Assembly (NCBI GenBank): GCA_963402885.1
Contig: OY727102.1
Span: forward strand, 20,460,001 to 20,524,000
DNA from: Antedon bifida
Lineage: Eukaryota > Echinodermata > Crinoidea > Comatulida > Antedonidae
Reading direction: 5' to 3'
DNA length: 64,000 nt
Shown: positions 37,661 through 47,523 of the stretch, in pieces
How positions within the stretch are numbered: position 1 is the stretch's first letter
Layout: every line of letters starts with the position of its first letter
Made by a program: the position numbers and the translations under genes
Notes under the pieces: generated by a model
Seen by the model: only the letters and a program-made list of their open reading frames with translations
Told to the model about the DNA's origin: nothing
Databases searched by the model: none

Positions 37661-38441
37661 CATTTCATTATAATTTTAAAACATATCTTATTCTGTGTAC
37701 TGCAGTGCATTTTACTCGACACTACGGGTTTCGGTTTTAAATACGAAATGCACCGGGAACCAGAATAGCAGGTCTATCGTATGTGTACTGCAGGAGGCTC
37801 GCAACGCAACCAAGTCTCCAATAGTACGTTCATTTGTTACGGTTTCTATTCTAAATTCAGAAATGTACGACGTTGTTCTCCCTTTTGTGCGATCATGGCA
37901 GTAATTTCCAGAAATAAGTATGATATTATGGTATAATAATAACTGACGGACTTGGAATTTCCCAATTAAATGTTAAAATGCACAGGCGAAATATTCCTCA
38001 GATAACACGAACGCAGTGACAAACACTGTTCTCTTTGCAACTAAGTATCCTAGTTACAATATACATTCTTTTGGATTTCTATTGCTTTAGTGGTGAGTGG
38101 CTTTATTATAAATATATCGTTGTTATATGAAATTTCATAATGTAGACATATTATTAATCAAAATATTCGGTAATAAATGAAAATGTTACGTCAATCACGT
38201 ATGTTAAACTCAACGAACGCGATTAGTATCTTAGTTACAGTAAACTTGATTGAAATTGTATTGATTGAATATCGATTATTGTTTAATCATACAATTTATC
38301 ATGTATTTGTTGGCAATTATTAGAGTATTGATAGAGTAGTTAAAATCCACACAGTACAATAAGCCTGTCAGTATTGATCAATATCTGATTATAGGTATTG
38401 TTATGATTATACCTACCTCCTAACCTCACCTGATACACGCC

Positions 38442-38606
38442 ATAAGCTTGGTTCTAACTAGAGACGCAATGACATAGACGCGCACAACGCAAGCGAGTTG
38501 ATCAATCACAAGCGACAGTTCGGATGATCCATTGATTGTGATTGGTCAATTTACTAACGTTGCGCTTACGTCAATGCGTTGCATCTCTAATGGGAACCAA
38601 TCTTTA
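38442..38606. mobile_element. MITE family 3, copy 2
   Basis: Inverted ends AAGCTTGGTTCTAACTAGAG and CTCTAATGGGAACCAATCTT. The interior has GATCAATCACAAGCGAC paired with TTGTGATTGGTCAA, matching the copy at 11931-12072. Confidence 0.7.
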
Positions 38607-39197
38607 GTGTCCTATTAATTTGCAAATCGCAAACTTCATTTACATTTAATTTAAATCTAAACTATTATAACGGAGCCTTAATCTGTTTAAAACATACCTC
38701 CGAAAATGTAATCTTTTCGTGAAAAGCCTTGACATTGGTTGTTACAAATAAGTAGCATGGTTACCTAATCATAGTAATGTAGTAGTACAACTACATCGTA
38801 GAGCTAGGAATTCAATCTAAACTAATACATAATGTAGCATAATGTATTTCAATGTACATTACTTTAGCTTAATTACATAATATCAGAATGTAGGCCTACA
38901 GTAATTTGTTGACAAAAACGAAATAGAATTAATGATTTTGTTAGTTAGGCCTATGTACATTGTGTGTGTGCAGTGTTGTGTTTTTAATTTCCTTATTGAA
39001 ACTATTAATATAAATGATGACAGTTCCTTTTCGGAATTTCCGAGCGTTATTTACCAATAAAAAAACCATATGTTACGCATGTACGTCTGTCAGTCATGTT
39101 CAATGAAGCGTATCCATGTCGAAATTGCACTCCACACGACACGAATCAAAGTACTGCGTCGATCACGAGCATGCATTTGGTGAGGTTATACCTCCCT

Positions 39198-39403
39198 AAA
39201 GCTTGGTTCTCACTAGCGACGCAACGTAACGCAACCTACGCAACGTAAGAAAATGCCCTTCCGATAATTATGTTTGCCCCCGCCTGCGTGAAATCAAACC
39301 TGCGATGTTTGCAGCACTGTTGCGTCGTCAGTTCCCACTTGTGATTACATAATACAGTCGCTGAGTTGCGTTACGTTGCGTCGCTAGTGGGAACCACACT
39401 TTA
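39198..39403. mobile_element. MITE family 2, copy 5 (best preserved)
   Basis: Left AAAGCTTGGTTCTCACTAGC then GACGCAACGTAACGCAA; right TTGCGTTACGTTGCGTCGCT then AGTGGGAACCACACTTTA. The ends are inverted complements over more than 30 positions with few mismatches. Total length is about 205 bp. Confidence 0.85.
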
Positions 39404-40127
39404 TCAACCCAATATATTATAGACGTTGTTAAGAGCTTTCAAAACAGCGGCATATGCAAAAACGCATTCGTTATACGCTCTCTATCGCGTAAAATACGGG
39501 TGAAATAAGAAAAAATATATTTAAAAAAAAGAAGTACTACCGACATAAAAGTACTAGGCTATAAAATAGCTAGTGTAAATTCACAACACAAATTGATTAC
39601 ACAATAACAATTACCCACCCACGTCTACAATAAAACAAATTAATAAAACCAGGAAATATAACAAAACCAGAGTGTCTATGATCGTGCACCGACATTAATG
39701 ATTATGAATATTTAATTGTTACTCTCGACTAATGCCATCTATTTTATCAGCTGTTACAAAAATAATTGACAAACGTCAAACTCGATATCCGAACCAACTG
39801 CCATATTTACATATTCATAAAAGAAGTCACATGTGGTACATCGGTAAGAATATTATTAGGCCTACCAGTAGGTCATAAGTTATTACATTAGATCAGTTTG
39901 TATACGTTAAGTCTGGCAACTAACTGGTAGGCATTCGCATAATGAATAGTAAAGGGGTAAGTTTTTACGGCGTGTTTGAATAGCATCTTTAATAGTCGCT
40001 TATTATGGTAATGATAGACATTTTTAGTAAGTATGATTCAAATTTCTTTCGTTATTAATTATTTACCACACAGTAGGCCTATAGTCTTGAATTAATTTTG
40101 ACTTTTGTGTTGGAAGGATTTTGAAAT

Positions 40128-40165
40128 AAGGAGGGGGAGGCGGGGGGCGGGCGGCTGGCGGCTAA
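40128..40165 (+). other. G-rich tract, possible quadruplex
   Basis: Several G runs close together (GGGGG, AGG, CGGGGGGCGGGCGG) on the plus strand in otherwise AT-rich intergenic DNA. Quadruplex formation is inference from composition. Confidence 0.4.
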
Positions 40166-40590
40166 CAATTATCAAATGCTGAACTTACCCCAGCCCTATC
40201 TTTTGCATTGCAATTTTCACATTAATTTAGGAGGCCGCATCCATTTAGATGCAGCTGACCTTTATGGCGTGTAGGCCTATAATATAATGTGCCCTTATTT
40301 GAAACTAACCAGGGCACTGGCTTTGATATTTAATTAGTGTAAATGCTATCTATACGTATGTCTACGTAGCAAGCTCAGATTACAACATTTCGTATAGTTC
40401 ACCAAGCATATCGCTCCGGGTTAATCATTCCTGATATATTGACTAGCATTAGTTTGCAAAACTATAAATGACATACTTGGATGCATATAATAATCGATAA
40501 CACAATGATATTCTGCAGTTGTATAGGCCATTTTAACACCAATCTGCCCTAAATGCATGCATTAACGTTTGGTTTAAAATCAGCGTTTGT

Positions 40591-40795
40591 TAAGCATGAT
40601 TCCTACTAGAACGCAACGCAACGTAACGCAGTGACGCAAAGTGTTGTATTGCGTGGGAACCGACGATGCAAGAGTGCTGCAAACATCGCAGGTTTGATTT
40701 CACACAGGCGGGGGCAAACATAATGATTGGAAGGGCATTTTCTTACGTTGCGTAGGTTGCGTTATGTTGCGTCGCTAGTGGGAACCACGCTTTAA
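40591..40795. mobile_element. MITE family 2, copy 6
   Basis: Opposite orientation to 39198. Interior CAGGTTTGATTTCACACAGG and ATTGGAAGGGCATTTTCTTA; right end GTCGCTAGTGGGAACCACGC. Confidence 0.8.
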
Positions 40796-42343
40796 CAATA
40801 TCGTATTGTTGTATGTTTTGTATTTGAGAATAATGTGATTTTCAATAAAGTTGTGTGACTGAGTTTACGGACGAGTTAACGAAAAAATCCATCCACGTAG
40901 GCCTTTAATCTCCCAAAGCTTTGTTAATAAATAATAAAATATTGTTGCCTATCTTTTTGTTGACTGATAAATGACAACTGTGTTACTACGGACGCTGATC
41001 TATTGTATGCTATATTAACCCTGTTGTGTTATTATTATCGTAATCGGATGGACTCTGTGACTAAGAGTTACCCTTGAATTACTCAACCGTGGAATTAATG
41101 AAAATACTGGTAGAGTTTCCCTACATTTACACTAGTAAGACTACATGCACAATTATTTTATAATATTCACTGAAGCACTGTTAAACATAGCCGGGCTTCG
41201 TACACTTTCTTACAAGAAATTCTAAATAATAACACAGTCACGTAAGTACAATGCTGTTATTTGTTTGAACGTGTACACTATTTAACACACTTGCAGATAA
41301 TAACTGTATATGACTAGGCCTTAAGAAGGTATATACTATATCTTGATTTTGAACAACTTATCACGTACGTATCAATTCTCTCATTCAGGAGTCATTTTAC
41401 ATAAAGTATATATACTGTAATTAGAAATAGGTTAGCGTGTGTTAAAATGACGGTACTCTATCTTAAAATAAGAGCGCAGGTAGAAACGGGTAGGGGCGTG
41501 GTTCCAGTTCCACAGTGGTTCAGCCAAACCATGAAGTCAAATTATATATTTCCTCCATGGTCAAACAGTGTTGTGACTACACAGTAGTATGTTTGTTTTA
41601 ACTTATCCACTTACTGATTAATTATTAATCTCACAGTGACAGTGATTTAAAAATATTGTAAATGAATGTCAAAATAGATTTGTCTAATTCCGGAAGATAA
41701 ACAAAATAAAGTTCGAAATATTAAATTATAATGATTTGTTATTTACTTATCATTTGGACTCCCTAAAACCAATTACTATTTAAAAGCATTCATTAATTTA
41801 AGTGTAAACAGAGAGTTTTCTATTCCCAGTATTCGATGTTTTGTAATACAACTTACTAACGCGATACTCGATAGTCCTTGAATTTTACTCGAAAATACAC
41901 GCTCATCCCGCATGTATGTATACATAGCGTGGTTAGGTTTGTACGGACTGACATGGTCGATTAGAGCTACTGTAATGGGTATAGTCTATTTATGGAACTG
42001 ACCGCCGTTTTTTTTTATTAAAAAATTAAATTAGGCATCACGAATTTCGAAATCTTTGTATTCGTGAATTCATTCATTACATTTTACATGATCTCCGTAA
42101 CTGTATAAAACATCAGCAAATTTCGATCAATTAGGCCTACATCTTGAAATTTCAATTATTAAAAGTTTGATTCGTGTCAGAAAAGCATATAGCCCTATGC
42201 ACATAATAATTATACAATTACGCGAAAACAATATGGTATTTGTAATTATGCATATATTGTGTTTGCATTATTCATATTAGGCCTATGAATCACAATGAAC
42301 GCCAAATGTCGCCTGTTTTTCTTACTGGCTCCGTTCGTTGTAT

Positions 42344-42462
42344 AAAGCTCTGTATACACTATCAAACTTTATGTGACGAAAAAATGTGATGTGCCCAGAT
42401 ATAGACGGGACATGATGATGTCATATCACAACCATATTTAAGCATATCACTACCATATTTGA
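42344..42462. mobile_element. MITE family 1, copy 5, right end missing
   Basis: Begins AAAGCTCTGTATACACTATC, continues GATGTGCCCAGATATAGAC and GTCATATCACAACCATATTT, then stops without the right inverted end. It ends about 70 bp before the first recognised OAS-like coding exon. Confidence 0.7.
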
Positions 42463-42530
42463 TTAAGACAATGTGTATAGTATACCAAATACTACGATTA
42501 AATTGTTACATTTATTGTTTTGTTTACAGA

Positions 42531-45500
42531 ATGCTTTGGAATATGGATTTCGTTGACAAGAATTGTGTGGATTTGGACAGATTCATCGTAGATGCTTTAA
42601 CACCTTCGGACGCCCACCTAGATGCTTTTAGGCATAGAATAGACGGTTTAATAGAGTTTTTAAAAAACAAAACTGCATTAAAAATACGTCGTGTTGTCAA
42701 GGTAAATATCCACAGATATATTTAGGTTCTCAAAATAGCGTTAGATGGAGCGCTTTTGTCGTCATAATTGCTCATAAATAATAGATAATAGACAACAAAG
42801 CAACATAATCCGATAAGTTAATATTTATTAATATAATAGGTTATTAATAATTTAGTATATAATAATATAATAACATAGTCATAATGACGGTAATGAATGT
42901 GTGATAATAATGATGATAATCAAGAAACAATTTAAATCACAATACACAATAAAAACAATGTATTTAACAGGGCGGATCACTTGAAAGAGGTACATCACTG
43001 AAAGGAAGAACAAACTCTGAAGTTATCTTGTTCTTAGATGACTTTAGAAGTGTCCAAGATATGAAAGCGAAGATGTCAGAGATCCTTGCAAAAATAGAGA
43101 GACGAATTAAGTCTATGGAGAACGTGAGAAATATCGAGCGCCGTGATTCAACACAATCCATTACACTTCAAGTATTGGTCGAAGGCAGTTGGTTCTGTGT
43201 TCGTATAAATCCTTCGTATGATATTTTGGCATACCAGTCTGATTTTGGTACGTATAAAGTAGTGATATGTACTTTTTTTCAGAATAATTATGATATCAAT
43301 TATAATTTGTTGTAAGTCCAATTCTGATTTTGGTACGTAGGCCTATACAGTAGTAATATGTCAATTATATCAATTCTAATTGAGTCAAGTAAAATCAATT
43401 CATCAAAAATGTTATTGAAAAAAACTTTTTTTTAAATATAACTTAACTTTCAACTTAAATTAGTATTACATATAGGCTACTTTAGATTCACACTATTGTC
43501 TTAAAGTTTTCAATAATAGGTTATGTATAATTGTGTATAATGGTACTTGCTCACTGGAGAGACTGAGTTTTTTTCACGGTGTTTCATATTATGTAAGGGG
43601 TACACGTATCTAAATGTATTTGTTCTTCTTTCAATTAGGCCTAAATGTGTACAGCAATGACAACGCCACTAACCTCGAATTAAGAGAGTACTGTTCTACA
43701 GCAATAAACGAACACAGACTTAATCTTATTAAGCCGCTACCGGATAAAGTTAAAAACCTGATGCGTTTGGTACACCACTGGAACTTACACATTTGTGAAC
43801 GACACGACGTGGCCAAGCTCTCAGACTACCTCATCGAGTCAATTGTGCTCTGGTGTTGGAAACGTGCAGGTAGTAATGTAGATGTTGACATTTCACGAGG
43901 AATGAAAACGGTTATGTGTGAGCTAACTAAGGGAAATGATCTAAATATCGACTGGCATGGGATGTTTGAAGAAGTTGACAGTAATTGCTTGAGAAAACAG
44001 AAACACCCTGAACTGTAAGTAAACTACTGTTACTTAGGTACAGGTGGTATACAGGTGGTAGGGATCTCACGTAATATAAATCTGCCTACTGCATGCTACC
44101 AATCATTGGCTTTACCATTCAACTTGCCACAAATGACTTTACTAACAAAATAATAAATAATAATAGGAAATTCACATATAGTAATAATAGATAATCACTT
44201 TGACCATGGAGGTATACATTCATTTTATATATATCGGTATATTTTATTCAAAATTCACATACAAATTACATACATGGCAGCACATGGCTGAATTGCATAT
44301 GTATTACACTTTAAAAACATTTAAACTATAGTCACTATCAACAATACATAAATATATAAAAACGAATAAGTTAGACTGCAGTTACCTCAAATAATACAAG
44401 CAAAAAAATAAAAAAGTTACAGTTTGTTCAAAAGTTCAACCATAAAAGGGACAGGACTAGTTTGGAAACGTTTTGTTTTGTAACTATAGTTTTCCACTTT
44501 ACGATTATGTCTGAGGGTCATGCAGGATCTATACTGAGGGGCAGGGAACCAGGTGGAGAATTGACCAGAGGCGTGTGCTTTAGAGGCAAAAACCTTGCAA
44601 GAGTGCCATCTTCTAGTGTGTAGTGGTTGAAGATTTAAAATGGCAAGAGAGTCCGAGTATGTTGCAACACAATCTTGCAGACACGCTTCTGAATCTTTTC
44701 CACCTGATTCACCTGTCCCTGCGTAAGACCTGCATGCCACAAAGGGGCTGCATACTCAAGCACCGGTCTCAAATAACCTTTATAAACAGAAATAAGTTCA
44801 TTACTATTAAGACCTGCTTCTCTCAACTTACGTATCATAAACATTTTCTTGTTAGCTTTAATACAAATATTGTCTACATGGCTTTGCCACTTTAAATTGT
44901 TTTGAATGATTACACCTAACAATTTAACTTCCTGAACTACAGCCAAAGAGTGATTAGATATATGCAAATCAGGAGAGGGGGATATATGTTTACTAAAATT
45001 GATATGCATTGCAAGGCATTTATTTGGGTTTAGTTTAAGTTTATTAATATTGCTCCATTTAAACAGATTGTCTAAACTAGTTTGAATCGATGTATCATCA
45101 TTAGTCCTATTTTCACCAAGTGTGAGGTCGTCAACATATTTCCAGACTTTCATTTTGTTATTATTGACGTTAACTAGAGCGTCATTGATCATAGCCAAAA
45201 ATGCTATGGGACCAATGATTGTGCCCTGGGGCACTCCACCCATCAACTCAATCCAATCAGAGTACGAATTTTTATATCGGACTCTTTGTTTTCTTTCCGT
45301 CAGGAAGTCCACCACCCACTGTACGAGTGGAGGAGGTGCCCCAAGTTCGAGTAGTTTTGTGACTGAGATTTGATGGTCAACTAACTCGAACGCCTTGGAA
45401 AAATCAGTTAGCACAAGTGTGCTAATGTTTTTCGGCTTCTCTGCACCAGAAACTAGATGGTGGTAAATATCAATCAGACAGTGGGTGGTGGCAGCAACAA

Positions 45501-46358
45501 CAAAAATTAAATCCAGGTACTAAATATACAATGATCCAAGAGCGAATAAGCACAAAAATACTCACATCAGCTCACTGTAGCCCTGGCCTTAGTAAAATAT
45601 TGCAGAGGGCCTGTACACGAAAATGTCGCGACAGCGATATTGCACTTGACCGGTTGAACTCACACCATTCACACAGTCACAGACCGTTGAAGCTAGTTAG
45701 GCCTGCAGTTTGGTTTGTAAAAATACCATATGTAACGAACATCAAAACGGCTAACGGAAATAGAATCAGAACAACAATATCCACAGAAATTATACAATAC
45801 AGAATAGACCAGACAAAATTAGAACAACATCAAGAATTTAACTCAAGAAATCTGACTAGATTCAGATAAAGGCCACAGCTGTAAAGCGCCCTCACATAAT
45901 AGGTTAGACAATTCTAATTTTATACCTCAAATTTGATCGAAAACATATTTACCATTGTCAGGAAGTTAATGGGTGTATGCTTAAATCTTATTTTATAATT
46001 TTTTATAGTGCGAATTATTATATTTGGTAAACATTTTTTTTTAAATCATAGCATTCAAAGTTTGATTTTGTTCATCTTTATTTTTCATTTGTTCGGGGAA
46101 AATACACCGTTGACGTTTCTGATCCAGTGACGCGAGTGATCAGTATCCAGTATGTAGGCCAACACACGGATGACAATTTTAAATGTTTATATATTTTCTT
46201 TCAGGCCTCTAGTATTAGACCCAGTTGATCCGACAATGAATATGTGTGAACCTGTCAACAGTGGGCAGAACAAACAGTTTTGGCAGAAAATCTCACATTA
46301 CGCTACAGACACTAATAACCAACCGATATTACGTAACGTTGCTGGGTGGATATGTTAA
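42531..46358 (+). CDS. 2'-5'-oligoadenylate synthase-like protein, predicted pseudoenzyme, 325 aa
   Basis: Four exons: coding from ATG 42531 to 42701 in an exon starting 42530, then 42971-43247, 43639-44014, 46205-46358 (171, 277, 376, 154 coding bases), all phases consistent. OAS proteins sense double-stranded RNA and make 2'-5' oligoadenylates that activate RNase L. Family marks: an N-terminal LDRFIVDALTPSDAHL helix, VVKGGSLERGTSLKGR in the P-loop position, LMRLVHHWN, and the C-terminal LVLDPVDPTMN block. Length is that of one OAS unit. The metal-binding DxD of active OAS reads N-S-E here (N72, E74), and the third Asp position aligns with Cys133 in SWFCVRINPSYD. Catalysis is therefore unlikely. 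A sensor or scaffold role like vertebrate OASL is inference. A second Met five codons in (42543) is an alternative start. Confidence 0.85.
44417..45505 (-). pseudogene. Broken LINE reverse transcriptase in OAS-like intron 3
   Basis: Antisense to the host gene. One frame (about 45505 to 44635) reads ATTHCLIDIYHHLV, then LTDFSKAFELVDH, GGVPQGTIIGP, then the catalytic YVDD, then LKLNPNKC and LLGVIIQNNLKWQSHV. These are reverse-transcriptase motifs of a CR1/jockey-like non-LTR element. The C-terminal continuation (RRWHSCKVF, then VPFMVELLNKL) is in another frame from about 44640 to 44417, so there is a frameshift. Endonuclease and ORF1 parts are absent: a 5'-truncated dead copy. Confidence 0.85.
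45531..45869 (+). other. Unassigned 112-codon open frame in OAS-like intron 3
   Basis: Open from ATG 45531 to a stop at 45869 between the LINE remnant and the last OAS-like exon. The translation is polar, rich in Arg, Asn, Thr and His, with no recognised family. No splice sites tie it to the host gene. It may be transposon debris. Confidence 0.15.
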
Positions 46359-46412
46359 TTTGAATACATTTTATTACCAGGAAGTCTTTCATAGACTGCA
46401 AAATTATGATGC

Positions 46413-46418
46413 AATAAA
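46413..46418 (+). terminator. Polyadenylation signal, OAS-like gene
   Basis: AATAAA 55 bp after the stop codon, followed by further A-rich AATAAATAATAAAA sequence. Confidence 0.5.
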
Positions 46419-46772
46419 AAATAAATAATAAAAAATAATGAGATTATTATAATTACCAAAAAATCGAACGATAATATATAATCAAAACATGTCAGGATAT
46501 AAAGCACTACACATTTATCGGGGTAAAAGTAATCAGTACGGTAGTTAAGTATTTATGTATTGTAACAGGTTATGCAATAAGAATAGTTATTCGCAAAACA
46601 GTATACTTGTGTAAGTTGTGTATAAAATAATATAATTTAATTATATATATTAATATATTATTATATTAATTTGACAAACAAAATCAAATTAATTTTGCTA
46701 ATAAAAATATTTACTGGTACCCACAAGTACCACAAGTAGGATCTTCGGGTGCCCAATATTCCACACTTTAGG

Positions 46773-46872
46773 ACGTACAGTAGGGCAGGGTGTGTCAACG
46801 TACAGTAGGGCATGGTGTGTCAACGTACAGTAGGGCAGAGTGTGCCAACGTACAGTAGGGCAGGGTGTGTCA
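46773..46872. repeat. 25-bp minisatellite, four units
   Basis: ACGTACAGTAGGGCAGGGTG then TGTCA repeats at 46773, 46798, 46823 and 46848 with one to three substitutions per unit. Confidence 0.9.
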
Positions 46873-47375
46873 TCATATCAGATCGAATATTTAGAGATTT
46901 CGCTTTGCGACCACCCAACTAATTCATTGGGACGTGTGTTTCTTCAGGTTTTTTATATATATTGTGGTTGCTGTTTTTCATCTAACTGTTTGCCTCTTTT
47001 TCAAGTTTTATTGAAAAATGTTTCTAAAAAAAACAATATTCCTTATTACATTTTTCTTTTGATATACATATGTTTAAAAAAAAATATTTATATGATAAAA
47101 TGTTATATAAAAAGTACTAAAAATACGTGTTCGTGTTTGGTAGGCTTGTTTTCAAATTCAAAATAAAATCACTCAGATTTCCTCTAAAATTCTTCGAGCA
47201 TCAAATTTTATAGTTTTATGTAATGTATATGAAATGTATGTTTGTGTATATCTTTAGGCCTATCGGGTGTCGACTTAATAGTAGTATTTTAGAGTTTTGC
47301 ATTGTCCACTTTTATCGTCTGTGTATAAGTTAATAAAAAAAACTCTTTTTTAGCAAACATTGCGGTATTCACAGA

Positions 47376-47381
47376 TTTATT
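47376..47381 (-). terminator. Polyadenylation signal, NXPE-family gene
   Basis: AATAAA on the minus strand, about 140 bp after the NXPE stop codon; the only close match before the A/T-rich spacer. Confidence 0.4.
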
Positions 47382-47523
47382 TACAAAATTACACAATAAT
47401 AATAATAATGTCACATTTTAATATATGGTATAAGATATGCACCAAGTGGCCGACATTCCTTTCATAAATGAAATTCAACCACTGGTATGAAGTAGGTCTA
47501 GGTAATCAGCTAGTCAGGTGGGA

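Larger units (their letters stand above)
36000..42530. other. Intergenic region between plakin and OAS-like genes
   Basis: No gene recognised. Contents: plakin 3' UTR to about 36130, a LINE 3' fragment (36315-36480), a local duplication with a MITE (37270-37660), MITEs at 38442-38606, 39198-39403 and 40591-40795, a G-rich patch (40128-40165) and a truncated MITE (42344-42462). The rest is AT-rich with frequent TAGGCCT words. The OAS-like coding start sits directly after an acceptor, so its 5' UTR exon(s) must lie somewhere in this region. Confidence 0.5.
46359..47523. other. Intergenic, OAS-like to NXPE (convergent 3' ends)
   Basis: AT-rich spacer holding the 3' UTRs of both flanking genes, a four-unit 25-bp minisatellite (46773-46872) and a T-rich stretch around 47000-47110. 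No gene seen. Confidence 0.5.

Noticed and set aside
37423..37740. A 105-codon plus-strand open frame
   Set aside because: Its first two-thirds is a read-through of the family 2 MITE at 37417-37619; no splice or protein features.
46840..47166. A 108-codon plus-strand frame between the OAS-like and NXPE genes
   Set aside because: It begins in the 25-bp minisatellite and continues through T-rich DNA, giving Phe/Leu/Cys-rich low-complexity sequence.
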